Assembly: GCF_032452875.1 (NCBI RefSeq)
Contig: NC_083890.1
Location: forward strand, 48,370,483-48,434,482
Direction: 5' to 3'
Source of the DNA: Bos javanicus
Taxonomy: Eukaryota; Chordata; Mammalia; Artiodactyla; Bovidae
DNA length: 64,000 nucleotides
The first letter of the stretch is position 1. Each line of letters starts with the position of its first letter. The notes under the pieces are model-generated. The model did no database searches. It worked only from the letters and a program-made list of their open reading frames with translations, and was not told the DNA's origin. Made by a program: the position numbers and the translations under genes. This document shows positions 34,054 to 46,899 of the stretch, in pieces.

Positions 34054-35107
34054 CTGGGGAACCGAGAGGGATTCAGGGCTGTGAGCCCGGCCGCCCGCGA
34101 CCACCGCCCAGCTCCGCCCACGTACAGCCACGGCCCGAGGGGTAGCGTGGTGGGCCGCTGAGCCCCCGGTCCGCTCACAGGAGCCTCCTCTGTCCCAACC
34201 ACAGCACAGGAGAGGGAGCAGGGCCGCACGGAGCTTCTCCTCAGCCTCGGTCCGGTCTGCTTTCTCACCCCCAACCCGGGACCCTCGGGCACACAGGTGC
34301 CGGACAGGGCCCCCAGGGCTGGCCCCACTGCGGAGTCAGAGCTACAGACCCGCTAGCGCCTGGACGCAGAGCAGCTGAGGGGACCACCTGGCCGGAGCCC
34401 ACGAACACCTCTGCTGGGAGCCCAGTGCAGGGGCTCGGCAGGGGATGAAACCTCCTTAGCCACCGGGAGTGGAGAGAAACACAGACCAAGACACGGGGGT
34501 GTCTTCCTGCTCGGTGGGGCAAGGCGTCCAGGCCTCCTTTCTACCCAAGCAGTGGCCCCTGCAGGGGCTTTGTGGCCTCATGCCCAGAGGTGGTGGCTTC
34601 CAGGAGGAGCGGGGCTGTGCCCGGGGAGCGAGCAGGTGCCCTCTCGGTTTAGCCCCATCAGCCCTGCGGCCAACCCAGCACCTGCTGGCTGATGGGCACA
34701 CTTGGGAGCCCCCCCCACCGCCCGCACAGGCCCGGGCAACTAGAGCTGGCTGACGGGCACCCCCGGCACCCCCCCCCCCCGCCACCGCGTGCAGGCCCAG
34801 GTGCAACGAGCCCAGCCCAACTCCCGCCACACTGTTGCTCCCTGGGCCACCCCGCAGCCCTTCCTGGCACCCGTACTCCTCTGGAAGCTTCCAGAAGACA
34901 AGGGCAGCCATCACCCCCCTTTCTAGGGACAGGAAGACTGAGGTGCAGAGGGCAAAGAGGCTGATCAGAAGGCTCTGGAAAACACCACTGCCGCTCCCCG
35001 TGCCCTCTGGGTGTTAAGAGGACGGGCCTTCTGCGTGCCCAGTGTGCCCGGGGCCGCCAGCTCCGTCCCCGCCCCCCCGCCCCGCCCAGTCTGCCCCGCC
35101 CCCTCAC
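34054..35107 (-). other. RREB1: RREB1 last intron (1.05 kb)
   Basis: Donor GTGAGG at 35107-35102 and acceptor CCCCAG ending at 34054. GC-rich, with a weak MIR-like trace near 34910-34990. C-rich runs near 34710-34785 give G-runs in the pre-mRNA. No other feature seen. Confidence 0.85.
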
Positions 35108-35908
35108 CTGTGTGCGACCTCATGTGCCGGGTCAGGTCCTGCAGGGACCAGAACCTCTTGCTACACACGCTGCACACCTTCTTCCTCTTGTCCGCCTTGC
35201 TGGCTGCGCTCCTGGGCGTGTCTGTCTTTGGCTTCTTGTCGTCGTCACTCTTCTCCAGCGGTCTCTTCTCGGCGGGGCCCTCCCCGTCCCCGTCCGCGTC
35301 CGAGGGGCCCTCGGCTGCCTCGCTCTGCTTCTCCGCCGGGGCATCGGGTGTGACCTCCGCCTCGGCCGGGGGCTCAGGGGCGGGGGGCTCAGGGTCAGCC
35401 GGGTGCGGCCCCTCGTGCTCCCGGGGGGGCGCGCTCTCGTCACCGGGCTCCTCGCGGTCGTGGGCCTTGCGGTGGCGGCTGAGGGTCGTGAGGAACTTGA
35501 AGCTCTTGCCGCACACGTGGCAGGTGTGCTTGTGGTCCTGCGCGCCCGCCTCGCCCTCGGCCAGCTTGAAGCCCATCAGCGTGCTGGCGAGGTTGAGGTC
35601 CAGGCTCTTGTTGCTGACCGTGTCCTCCTCGGGGCCGTCGGCGGCCTCGGCCGGCTCCTCTTCTGCGCACTCCTCCTCCCCCTCCTCCTCCTCCGTGGGC
35701 TGCGCGTCCTCCTCTTCAGGATGCACGTCCTCCTCCGCCGCCACCTGCTCCGCCTCCTCCTGCGCGCCCCCAGGGGGGTCCTCCGGGGCCGGGGCCGCGG
35801 CCGGGCTGGGCTCCGAGGCGCCTTCTGGGGTTGGCGCGGGCAGCTCCCGGGCGGTGAGGTCCAGCACTTCGCTGCCAGCCGCCGAGGCCTCTGCGTCCGA
35901 CTGGCTGT
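35108..35908 (-). CDS. RREB1: RREB1 coding exon: acidic region and two zinc fingers
   Basis: The acceptor is CAG at 35911-35909 and the donor is GTGAGG. The exon is 801 bases (267 codons) and starts and ends in phase 1. It begins DSQSDAEA, then EVLDLTARE (a CtBP-motif-like VLDLT at 35853-35870). A long, highly acidic Glu-rich stretch and SLDLNLASTLMGFKLAEGE follow. Finger HTCHVCGKSFKF-x5-RHRKAH comes next, then a Pro/Glu-rich linker and a basic segment EKSDDDKKPKTD. The exon ends with finger KVCSVCSKRFWS-x5-RHMRSHTG. The finger regions and the KSDDDKKPK segment match mammalian RREB1 closely; the acidic part differs in detail. Because its length is a multiple of three, this exon could be skipped without shifting the frame. 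Confidence 0.95.
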
Positions 35909-38900
35909 CTGCGGAGCAAGCACGGGGCAGGCTGAGACCCGCGGCCCCAAACACACCCCTTCCGAGGGCTCGCCCGTGACCCACCCCTCGGGGCCTGTCT
36001 CCCAAACCCCAGCAAGGGTTTCTCTCACCCGAATCCTCGTCACCCCTTGCATCCCCCAGGCGGATCTGAGGTTAATTTTAAAAAGGAGCCTCCACATGGG
36101 CGCACACACAGGCTGGGGTCCCAGGCTGCCTGCGCCTGCGACCTCCGCCTTCCCCTCCACCCCTGGAGCTGTCCCCTCCACCTCCCCCCCACCCCCTCCC
36201 CGGGAACACACAGGGATGCTCCGGGTCCCCAGGGGTGGGCGAGCGGCTCAGGGCAGCCAGACAGACAGGACCGCGAGAGGACAGCGGGCGCATTCCAGAG
36301 ACTCGCAGCGCGAGGGAGGTTGAGGAAGCCGAGCGGGAGAAGTTATTTTCCAGAGCAGAGAGCCGTATACACATGCAGCATACAAAGGACCAGGCCCCGC
36401 CCCCCCCCCCGGGATCTAGGGGCTCACGGGAGGTGGCAGAGCCAGGGTTCGGTGTCTGCAGTCCAGAGGCTCCCACCTGACGGCTGGTCTCCGGGAGAGC
36501 TCGCGGGCAACAGGAGACACATGCACACCTGTGTGCACACCTGAGGGCCCCCTGGCTGCTGTTGGGACCCGGGTAGGGAGCGGAGACGTTTCCTATCTCT
36601 CGACTGGTTCCTACCTGTCCACTCTCCACAGCAAAACCAGATGTGGACAGTCCGCCGGTTTCTATCGGCCTTCTTAAGGGCGGGCCCCCTGGGAACACTG
36701 TCGACACCCAAGAGATGACGGTATTGATCAAAAGCACCATCTCCTCGCCATTCTAGTCGAACAAGGTCTCAGCCCCTTATCCATCATGAGCTCTGAGGGT
36801 GAAGCTGAAGCTTGCTGAGCCCAACTTTTAACTACAGTACAACGGCCGGGGGACTGCTGCGGCGGCAGGCTGACGGAACCCATTCTGCGGCAGACACGGC
36901 TCGCGCCGCCCTCACAAGGCCCGTTCTCTGAGCTCGGGTTCACAAACCGAACCCGGCCCCTCCCCTGCCGTGTGCAGACCAGCACCACGCCGGCCTGAGG
37001 CACAGGCTCTGTGATCTGGGCAGAGATCAGGGCTGTGATCTCTGGGCTGGCGGCGAAGCAAAGGCATCGGCTCCACCAAGGCCCGCTACACGGCTCTCCC
37101 GCTTCCTTCTCTCCGTTGGTTTCACTCTGACTACTTTTTGGCAGCCTCTGTGCAAGTATCTCAGAAGGTTTCAGAAGGAAGCAAGTAATTGTGGGCTGAG
37201 TATAAAATTTCTGACAATAAATGGCTTTTGGCAATTACCCAAAAGATTAAAGAAGATTCCCGAGATACATACATATATACACACCCACACCAACATCTAG
37301 GCCATTTTCCAAGGAAAAATCAGATGCTCATTTTCTTTAATTGTTCGGAGAGCACCTTTTAAATGGATTTTGGTGTAAACTTCAAAATAAAAAAGTACAG
37401 AATGCTTGGTTTCCTATTTATTGGTTCGGTGGGTAGTTACATTAAAACCAAAGGTGTGGGGGGGAAGCCAAGGGGTATATGTGTGTGTGTGGTTACTTCC
37501 TGTCTCAGAACATTCTAGCCTGTTCCACTAATCACTATTTTTCTTTTTCACCAAAAGAACATGGGTTATTTAAGATTTCGATTGCAGTAGAATATATTTA
37601 AGATGATAAACTAAGTGAATTCTGAAACCAAACCCAAGTCAACATACTCAGATCAGTGTTTTGACCGCGGGGCCTTCCTCAGCGGGGGTGATGCTCTCTT
37701 TGAAGGCAGCGGAGGCCAGCTCGTTTCCTCTGGGGAGCTTGGCCGCCTTCTGCCCGACGTCCACCAGGGGGCGTTTTCAGCAGCCGGGCCCTTGCAGTTG
37801 CAAGCCACTCCAAGAGCTTTTTCTTGAGCGCAACGGACTTAACCTCTTGGGTCTCGTGGACTCGCAACGTACAAGACCAGGCCCTACGCGGACCTCGCTC
37901 TCCTCACCACGCGCCCTCCCCAAATGCAGGCGGCTGAGCTGGTGACTTTTGTAAGCCATGCGGCTTTAAACATTTTCTGTTCCCGTCAGCCAGGCCCTTG
38001 TTTGTGACGCGAATCTAAGAAAACTGCTAGAGGAAGCAGACAGCCTCTGAAGGCACTCGTAGATAAAGCTCCTCTCTTGTGAGAGTGAAGACCTCCGTGT
38101 CAAGCGAACAAGTAAACATCTACTGCTTCTGAGAAATCTCAGGCTCTCCAACTGAGCTGACAACCTACGTCCTAAACATCCATCTGCCTGGGCAGGGGCG
38201 AGGCCGGGAGTAAGGGGCCCGGCCCACACGGGCATGAGGGGCTTCAGGGCAGCAAAGGGGGCCACCTTACAGCGACAGTTTCAAAACACCCATGCTGGGG
38301 AGTTCCCTGGCTTTGAATGCGGTGGGCCCTGGTTCAACCCCTGGTCAGGGAAGTTAAGATTCCAAAGGCCACGCAGCCTGGCCAAAAAACCCGAAAAACT
38401 TCATGCTAACATTGATTTGAAAAGTCACCCGCAGGTGCCCACAAACAGGAAGGCTGCGACAAGCATCACCTGAGGAAGACCCAGGAGCATCCTCCGAGGG
38501 GACAAAGTGCACCTCAGTCTCAGCCTGGCTCTGAATGATCAACACGTCCCTTTCAGCTAACATTGCCCCATCCCAGCACTGTCCCCGTTCCTCTGGGGAA
38601 AATCTGGGGCACACTGTGATGAGAGACCTTCTGTGATTGAGAAAGTCAGACCTATGTTGCAAAACATGTTCTGGGATTTTTCTGAAAATGCAACCCAGGC
38701 ATATAAACCTAGAAATCCCTCAAGAACGGCCTGGGTCGTTTCCTGCCTTTGTGTTTTTATGGTTTTTCTCCAAAGCCTGACTTTTTTCACTTCATGGGAA
38801 GAAGCCTGAAAGAAACCTCCACCCTCCATCGCCCTTACCTGGTGTGAAAAGCTCTCGAAAGCACGGAGCTCCTGCTCCCCGACCCTCCTTCTCTCGTCTT

Positions 38901-40559
38901 CTCTCTCAGCCTTCTTTCTCACCGCGGACTGTGACCACAATTACACCAAACCTATATTTTCTCTATGCTGGTTTTTCGTTACAACTCTCACTGAATTTTC
39001 TTTTTCTAGAGGCTTTGTCCCTTAAAGGAAACCTATACACCCTCCAGGCAGGGTCGAGGTGAGGAGGGTGCTGTGAAACTTGGAAAAGCCAAACTCATAA
39101 CTGCAGTTTATAAAACAAGTACCCCCACCGTGAAGACGTGGAGCTACCCGGAGGCTAAGACTAGCTTCGCGTCTGCAGGAGCCCTGGTTTGGGTGCTCCC
39201 TGGTCACACAGCTCAAGATGCTGAACCCAAAGTGTGCATCGTGGCTGTTACACTTTAAGACTCGTCTGCCAGCGTGGGCGCCAAGGGCGCCCCGCGGTCC
39301 CCTGGGAACCTTGATGGGCTGCAAGAGTGGGGCCGGGCAGAACCTGACGTGGCAGCGGAGACTCAGACACTGGCAGGGCCGTCCCAACGAAGCTGCGCCC
39401 TGCCAGCCCAGTGGCCAGCTTCGCGGGGTGAATGGCAGGTCACCCAGCACCATGGGCCCGAGGGCAGCAGTCACAGCAAGACTCCGTGGGCGCCCGGACT
39501 CCTCTCCACTAGCAGATCCTGGCCAGTCACGTGGGCCTGGAAGCCGGAGGGTCTGACCATGGCCGAGGGCATGGCGTCTCTCTGGCTGGGGGGAGGCGTG
39601 GCCCCGAGAAGAGGTTCCGCACCGACCCCCTCCCCGTCTCTGACAACACGGACGAGGCGGCCGGGGGCGGGGGCTAGAGCCGGCCCTCCAGTCCACGCTC
39701 ACTCCCAGGAGAGGGGGACCCCCGCCCCACTCAGTCTGAGGGCAGGAAGCATGGGACACAGTGCCCAGGAACAGTAGGAAAACACACCTGGGGGGAGTCT
39801 CCTCGGCTTCAAAAAATGGGGAAAAGTCAAGCTTTCGCCATCCGTCACACTGAACCCACACCTGCAACACTTCCTCAGCGTCAGCCCCCGGCCCCGCGTC
39901 TGGGCCACCCAAAGGCAGCGATGCTTGGTGTTGTTTCGGGGGTGAGGGACACAAACCCCCAGCGGTTGGAGATAATGGAAGGCACTCAACAGAGAACATG
40001 AGTAAATACAGAAGCTGGAAGGGAAAAAGGCGGCGGGGGACGCACGGGCAGCCGTTAATTGCTCTGGAGGGCTGGAGGAAGGAAGCGCGTATCAGCACAC
40101 GAGAATAATACCCGGATTCGGAGCAAGCGGAGATGGGATTAGAGAAAGGACATGCACAGTGCTTTCTCAAACAGGACTAAGGTTTTTACTGGGAAGAGAG
40201 TTATTGAAAAGAAAACACTCCGCCTGGCCGGCCCCTCCCCGTGGGGGGCGGGGCATCGAGGGTTCCTGCAGGACCTTCCCAGCCGGCCCATCCCTGCCCT
40301 GTAGGACAAGGCCCCCGCTGGGGTTTCCCAAAACACCAGCCCAGCGCTTCCACATCCCTCTCAGACGTGTTCCTACAAAGAGCGGGACTGCTCACCCTCC
40401 CGCACCGCCCAGCTCTAGGGGGCAAAGGGCAAGAGCAGGCGTGGGGGGGTGGGGAGGGGAAGGTCAGACCTTCCCCAGCAGCTGGGACACGCGGGCTCCT
40501 GCAGAGAAAGGGAGGCCGGGCGGCTAAGGGCGCCCCTCTCCACCGCCTGGAGGCACTAC
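35909..40559 (-). other. RREB1: RREB1 intron (4.65 kb)
   Basis: Lies between the cassette exon and the acidic exon. It contains a CHR-type SINE (38294-38400), a C-run near 36400-36412, a GT-run near 37475-37490 and otherwise unique sequence. A long open frame on the sense strand (39022-40170) has no recognisable similarity and I do not call it a gene. Confidence 0.85.
38294..38400 (+). mobile_element. tRNA-derived CHR-type SINE
   Basis: It starts 'ggggagttccctggctttga', has the B-box-like 'ggttcaacccctggtcaggg', and ends 'cacgcagcctggccaaaaaa'. Antisense to RREB1, in an intron. Confidence 0.8.
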
Positions 40560-40721
40560 CTGTGCTATCACGGGCTCCATCACTCTCTTTTGACTGGGGG
40601 ATAAGCCCATTTCTTCTCAGGGAACAGGCGGTAACTCCGTGTTTGCGCAACTGGTGTCGTTCACAGTTAGATTTGGTGGAAAAGAAGGCACCGCATTTTT
40701 GACAAGGGAAGGGTTTCTGAC
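40560..40721 (-). CDS. RREB1: RREB1 cassette exon encoding one zinc finger
   Basis: The acceptor has a long T/C tract and ends CAG at 40724-40722. The donor is GTAGTG at 40559. The exon is 162 bases (54 codons), phase 1 at both ends, so inclusion or skipping keeps the frame. When included it joins the end of the giant exon as HT-GQKPFPCQKCGAFF. This gives a classic TGQKP linker and a complete C2H2 finger (C-x2-C-x12-H-x4-H, with NCERHQLRKH). A Ser-rich tail SLRRNGLIPQSKESDG follows. A matching optional segment is known, from memory, in a longer human RREB1 isoform. Good conservation of the finger and both splice sites supports a real exon. How often it is included cannot be told from sequence. 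Confidence 0.9.
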
Positions 40722-41780
40722 CTGAATCGGGGGAAAAAAAATACATATTTACCTGGCTTTCTACTGCAGCGAAAAAGGAAAGTCTGCTTCCGGTTCCTTC
40801 TCCGGGGATCACTGGCATTGGTTCCCACCCCCCACCCCTTTCAAGAAAATAAACAAAACACAGTAAGAAATGAACCCCGAGAACTTCAATAAGGCAAACG
40901 GTCATCTTCCCTCATCCTGAGTGGATAATGGGTTTGTCTTTAAAATACTGAAAGTTAACAATGAAAGCAAGACACATATCTTTAAAATAAATCTCACAAT
41001 TAAAAAAAAAAAATCTTACATAATAACAAGAACAGAGGTGAGAGGAGGGACGTGCGCAGGCCCCCGCCCGTGGCCGCCACAGCGAGGATGCCAGCGCACA
41101 CCCCAGCCTGGCAGCACTGCAGACGCGGGGCACCGAACAGGATGGAGGGCCATCTCGAAACCCCGGGGGTCTCTAGGGGTCTGACCCGCCCACCTGGACA
41201 GGAAGAGCTGAGTCCTGGACTTCCCAGGGCGCCTCCCGCCCGACCTCTGCTCAAGGGTCCTGTGGCTCTAGCCAGCTAGACGGCCTGGGCGGGGGTGGGG
41301 CGGTGTCGGGTCTGCCCCCTCACTTTACACTCTTTCCGGTGGGAGATGAGGGGCCAGCAGGGACGAGTCTCCCCAGAGACCACGTGCTCCACTCAGCACC
41401 CCGAGTGTGAAGAAGCTGGGTCCCCGAGCGCCCCCCCAACCTGCCTGACCTGGCCACTATCTGCTGTGACCAGCGCCCCCTCCTTCTGTTAGGATTCCTT
41501 CTGGGGGCTCCATGGCGCCTGATCTGCGCCTGCAAGGATGGACGCATGGCAGAGCCAGGGCACAGAGTGAGGAGGAAGAGAAGCAAAGAAGAGGGGGGCA
41601 GGGAAGGGAGGGCGTGGGCTTCAGGGCACGGGGCGTGCTATCATCTCCTGCCTCACTGGAGTCCTCTGCTTTCCCCAGCTGCCACGTTCCAAGGTCACTG
41701 GGAAAAGGCTTTGTATAGCAACAAACAGGGCTCACCGCTATCTCATGACCCCAGGGCTGCCCTGGTTGGACACACACACA

Positions 41781-41818
41781 CCCTCCGCCCCCCCCCCCCG
41801 CCCCCCCCACCCCCGCCA
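41781..41818 (-). repeat. C-rich tract (G-rich in the RREB1 pre-mRNA)
   Basis: Nearly pure C on the plus strand, interrupted by single G or A bases. The RREB1 transcript strand therefore carries several long G runs able to form a G-quadruplex. A CA run precedes it at 41770-41780. Confidence 0.85.
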
Positions 41819-42185
41819 CAAGACACAGCAGGCAGCCAGCCAGCGCTGCTCCCTCGACCTGCCGATGGGGGCTGGCCTTCCATTTCGATCCCCACGCGCA
41901 TCACCAGGCCCCAGAGCCGGTGAAGGCACACAAGCCCACACGTGGGGAATGGACAACATGGGCCTGGCGCCGAGATTCCCAGGACGGGAAGGGCTCGCAC
42001 TGCCTGAATCCACACAGCCCAAGTTTGAGCATCAGCTATAGCCAAAGAAAGGGACGTCCACTCTCCTCTGAGAGATGGTTCCAGACTGCTGGTAGAGGTT
42101 TTTAAATACAGATGTCTAGAACCATCAAAGACAGTGCAATTAGAAGGACGGGTAAGTGGAATCAGAAACCAGTCATGTGCAGGGC

Positions 42186-42498
42186 TTCCCTGGGGGTTTG
42201 GCGGTAAAGAATCCGCCTGCCAGTGCAGGAGACCGGGGTTCATTCGATCTCTGGTCCGGGAAGGTCCCACACACATGCTGAGCAATTAGGTCCTAGGGCC
42301 ACAACCACTGAGCCTGTGCTCTGGAGTCCAGGAGCCACACCTCCCGAGCCCAGACGCCTTGATCCTGCGCTCTGCAACCAGAGAAGCCAGCACAGTAAGA
42401 AGCCAGTGCCTCATGACCGGAGAGCAGCCCCACGCGCTGCGACTAGAGAAAAGCTCGTGCACAGCAACAAAGACCCAGCACAGCTGCAAATTTTAAAA
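42186..42498 (+). mobile_element. tRNA-derived CHR-type SINE, long form
   Basis: Head 'cttccctgggggtttggcgg' and body with the 'cactgagcctgtgctctgga' and 'gctgcgactagagaaaagct' blocks. It ends 'caacaaagacccagcacagc' with an A-rich tail. Antisense to RREB1. Confidence 0.85.
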
Positions 42499-43689
42499 AC
42501 AGTTACTCTAGGGAGCTCCACGTGGGCCTGAGAGGATGAACTGGAGAACCCGTGCTTCGCAAACCTTGCAGATGTTTTGTGCTAAATTTATAAAAATTCC
42601 CATGTTAAAAAAAAAAGTCATGGCTTTTTGTGTGAAGACGAGTTGTCAAGTATTTTAATGTTTTCTTTGTGTGTGTGTGTGTGCCCTTCAAATTACTTCT
42701 TTTCACTAAATGTCAAACCTAATGTTTAATAATTATTTAGGCTCTGTTGTAAGGAAGAAGAAAATATTTTCCCTTTAACATTTCATTCTCCAAAAGCAAC
42801 AATCACAGTCTCCCTGAGTCAGGCCAGTGTGAAAACACGAGAAACAGGCCTGAGAAGAAAACAAGTCAGAAGCTGTGACTGTGAGCTGTAATCTGGTTCT
42901 TGATTTCACACAGAGCGGCTGGCTTCTTGCTTCTCCCTACTATATGAGGTACCCTACGATCTCCACACTGGTAAACGCTTCACTTTTACAGCCGGTTTCA
43001 AGAGCCAGGCGGATATCTCATGATGAGGAAGATTCATGCTAAGGTTAAGTTTAGAAACCAACTCAATGACCTGGAAGTACTGTATCCAATTAGGAAGATT
43101 CCCAAAGTGACAACCAACGGGAGTCTTTAAAAAGTCCCCCTTTCACTGCGTAAGTCACACATTTTTAAATAGCAGCATGCCCTCCAGACACACGGACAGA
43201 GGAAAACAAAAACCCTTCTAGTATTTTATTGTCACAGTCTTCAGAAAAGCCTTGCTGACTGGTGATCCGTGTCGAAGGTATCTGATGATTTTACCCATTT
43301 GGTAACAGCCACAGAAGACTGCGTTAGCAGGGCTGTTTCTAAGCGCACCTGTGACCACAGGCACCAAAGACCTTTGACACCAAATGCACCTTTGCACCAA
43401 AGACCTATGACACCCTGCGACCCACACTCGCGGTGTCGGAACAGGCAAGAAACGAGAGAAATTTTACAAGAGGCACATGGCGCTGTCTGGCAGGCAGGGC
43501 AGGAGGGAATCAAGGGTGAACGCCCAGAGTAAGTGTGATGACCTGGCTTCACCCCCTCAGCCAGCTCTCCATCGCCCTACTGCCCCCGGGTCTCTTTCTT
43601 TCAGGATTGGGCAGAGACAACGCAGGGCTGGCCAGGAAGACGCTCCCAGACCTGCTGCCTAAGAAGGTGAAAAGCAGTCAAACCCCAGC

Positions 43690-44345
43690 GAGGTTGGGAG
43701 CACTCTCCACACAGAGGTGTGCATCCCACTGGGAGCGCGCTCCAAACTGAGGCGTGGATCCCACTGGGAGGGTGCTCCACAGAGGCGTGCATCCCACTGG
43801 GAGCACTCTCCACAGACGTGTGCATCCCACTGGGAGCATTCTCCACAGAGGCGTGCATCCTACTGGGAGCGCGCTCCACAGAGGCGTGCATCCCACTGGG
43901 AGCACGCTCCACAGAGGTGTGCATCCCACTGGGAGTGTGCTCCACACTGAGGCGTGCATCCCACTGGGAACACTCTCCACAGGTGTGCATCCCACTGGGA
44001 GCACTCACCACAGAAGCGTGCATCCCGCTAAGAGCACTCTCCACAGAGGTGTGCATCCCACTGGGAGCACTCTCCACAGAGGTATGCATCCCACTGGGAG
44101 TGTGCTCCACACTGAGGCGTGCATCCCACTGGGAGCCCGCTCCACACTGAGGCGTGCATCCCACTGGGAACACTCTCCACAGGTGTGCATCCCACTGGAA
44201 GCACTCTGGGAGCACTCACCACAGAGGCGTGCATCCCGCTGGGAGCGCGCTCCACAGAGGCGTGCATCCCGCTGGGAGCGCGCTCCACAGAGGCCTGCAT
44301 CCCGCTGGGAGCGTGCTCCACACTGAGGCGTGCATCCCACAGATT
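43690..44345. repeat. minisatellite, 19 copies of a ~33-36 bp unit, in an RREB1 intron
   Basis: The core 'gcatccca(c/g)ctgggagc' recurs nineteen times, separated by 'gcgctccacagaggcgt' or the longer 'gtgctccacactgaggcgt' variant. Unit length is mostly 33 (a multiple of three), with 36-base and shorter variants. Long open frames therefore arise on both strands, but their translations are purely repetitive and I do not call them genes. Part of the array is itself duplicated (about 43929-44004 resembles 44099-44198). Confidence 0.95.
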
Positions 44346-46899
44346 CCAGCCCCAACGCAGTATCTGTGAACAGAGAGTGGGAAAGGTAGGTGGGATCCAG
44401 GCTGGAAGAAACATCACTGAGACCAACCACGAGGAAGCGGGCGAGGCCAGGGACTAGGACCGGCAGAGCTGGAGGCACCTCAGCCCTCACAGGGTCCCGA
44501 CGCTCCATTTCAGCAGGAGGAAGTTGGGTGGGGCTGAAATGAACCATTTTCTGGCACTGTCTTTTCTACCTGTAGCCTGAAAACACACGGGATGCGCACG
44601 AGGGGAAAAGGCGGAAACCAGAGAGCCATCTTCTGAAGAGGCGGACTGGTCAGGCCGAGAAGGAAGGAACCAGGGCGGCTCCCCTCAACTAGATGCCTCG
44701 GGCCAGCAGAGGAGCGGAAGGAGGAAGCAGCTGTGAGTGGAGACCACGCCAGGTCACGAAGTGCGCCAGCCATGCCAGCTTCCTCCTGAGACACGGTTCC
44801 TAGAACCCGAGTCACGCAGAGAGGGCTGCGACCACACGCCCCTTGCCTGAGCAACAGTGAACCCCCAGCTGGACACTCAGCCTCTGGGTTGCTTAATGCT
44901 GCCTGTTTAGGTGGCGGGATGGCCTGCAAACATGTCTGGGAGATCCTGCAGAGATGATGGAATTCCCTGTCCCTGCTGCTGAACACTCTCTAAAATCACT
45001 AGGCAGCTTGATGCAGAGATTGCCTCTGGAAGCCGAGGCTGTGAAACAGCAGAGTAGAGTAACTGAGCCCCCGGGGCGCCGGCCTCTGTCCGGGCCAAAG
45101 TGTGTGGCTAACACCATCCTGTCAGCAGCTCGGGGTCCGCAGCCATGCTGCACCTTGTCTCAAACCACCTCCCCATCCTATGCCTTGGGGATGGGTCAGG
45201 ACACGCACGCCCCCCCCCACATGCTCAGACAGGGCCGGGGCGGCGGCAGGGGACCCAGCCAGGCTCCCAACCCAGGACCACCACTGAACGCCTGCAGGCA
45301 AATCACTCAACCCGCCCTGGGCCTCGGTCTCCTCCGGGCAAGATGGGGACAGCATGGCCCTCGTGGCCTGTCACCAAGACCAGCTCTGGACAGCTGCTCC
45401 GCCCTCCAGAGACAAGGCCTGCGATGCCCACGGCAGCAACACAGGGCAGACAGACAGGGACAGAGCCCTCAGGGGCGCGGTGACTGAGCAGGGAAAACAA
45501 GGTCCTGCCTGCCCCCACCTGCCCCGTCTCCCACTCCCCTCTCCCCCGCTCCGTGCCCACACCTCCAAATCATAAACCAAGAGGACGCTTGGGCACTTGA
45601 AGGGAACTTCTGCCAGATGCCTACAGAGACTTGGCACAAGTCTGGAGAGGAAGTACCGGCCGCACAGTCCTCTCAGGGAGACTGTGGGTTTGCCGGGAAG
45701 AGAACAGAACGTCCGAGAGTCGGGGGGACCTGCTGGGCCCGGGGCGCCGGGGGAGGAGTGAGTGGGCAGGCAGCGCCGGCTCCTCAGACCCGACCAGCTG
45801 GCTGCTGAGAAGTCGGAAGAGGAGTGTTCACTTCTCAGAGACCCTGCAGATGACAGGCGGGCACAACCCCAACAGGGCGGCAAGAGAGACTGCCGTGGGG
45901 GGTGCCTTCTAAGAAACACTTTCCTCCTGAAGCCCCCCAGGGCCCCCGTCACCCGCAACGGCTCTGCCACCCCCTCCCCATGTCCCCCTTCAGCCTACCC
46001 CAAACAGTGCATGGGAGATGCGTACCCTAAAAGCCATCTGTCGCTTATTTGAAATCCAAGACTTAACTGGGGTCCTGTGTTTTATCTGGCAATCTTGTAC
46101 CGTACAACTCTTTTGTTCTGTCTCAGGTCCGATCACTTTATATTTGGGTGGTCATCTCCAAAAGGTTAAGAATCTCACCCAAACTACCCTTAGTTCAAAG
46201 ACATAAATCCTGTTTGAATCCTCAGTGACTCAGAATTAAGATGGAAGTTGCATAGTCACTTGACCATTAACTACCTGGAGTCAAATTACTTAAAGTGTGT
46301 TTCTTATCTTAAACTTCTCTTTATAATATACGAAAACATTTGAAAAATACTCTGGGGCTATCTGTTTGACAACTTAAACCTGTTACTTAGAAGAATATAT
46401 TCGCATGTTTCTCTGGAACAATCCACCTTAGTACAAGTAAAAAAATTTTTTAATTCTAAAACTAGTCTGACACTAATGATCATGATAACCAGGAGAAGGT
46501 GTCATTGCCTCATTGAACTGAAAAGTGGCTGCACAATCTGCAATATTTCCCTTTAGAATACACAGCAGTCAAAAGAACATCACAGAATGTTTGCAGTTTT
46601 AAAAGCTGCCTTGAGGATGGGATGCAAAATCTTCTGTCAAAGTCCCCGCTCCCTTAGGTGCCTCCTCCCAACCAAGGGATGAGATGGCCCAGGATCACCG
46701 CACCTGAAAACACCCCACCACCTCCCTTTTCCAGACGCCCTTGGGGGCCCAGACGACGGAGACAGGCCATTCTGGTTACAGACTCTTGGGCCATCAGGCA
46801 AGCCCCCCAACTCCTGGGACTGAAGAGGAGGACAAGCTGGGAATCGGGGTGGGGAGGAGGGCCGCCGTGGCTCCCATTCCTCGCCGCCCGCTCTCTTAC

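Larger units (their letters stand above)
40722..46899 (-). other. RREB1: RREB1 intron (6.2 kb)
   Basis: Lies between the giant exon and the cassette exon. It contains a long CHR-type SINE (42186-42498), a C-rich tract (41781-41818), a GT-run (about 42668-42685) and a 19-copy minisatellite (43690-44345). Nothing further is supportable; 46000-46630 is AT-rich unique or anciently repetitive sequence. Confidence 0.85.

Noticed and set aside
35112..36323. 403-codon plus-strand open frame
   Set aside because: Antisense to the acidic RREB1 exon. The Glu codon runs read as Leu runs on the other strand. No homology or splice support.
39022..40170. 382-codon open frame on the RREB1 sense strand inside an intron
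   Set aside because: No recognisable domain. Overlapping frames on the other strand are also open, and the flanking RREB1 exons join in frame without it. An unspliced or intron-retained product cannot be excluded, but nothing supports one.
43601..44547. Repetitive open frames and a CRISPR-like regular repeat pattern
   Set aside because: The ~33-bp units are contiguous tandem repeats with no unique spacers, in an intron of a vertebrate gene. This is a minisatellite, not a CRISPR array or a gene.
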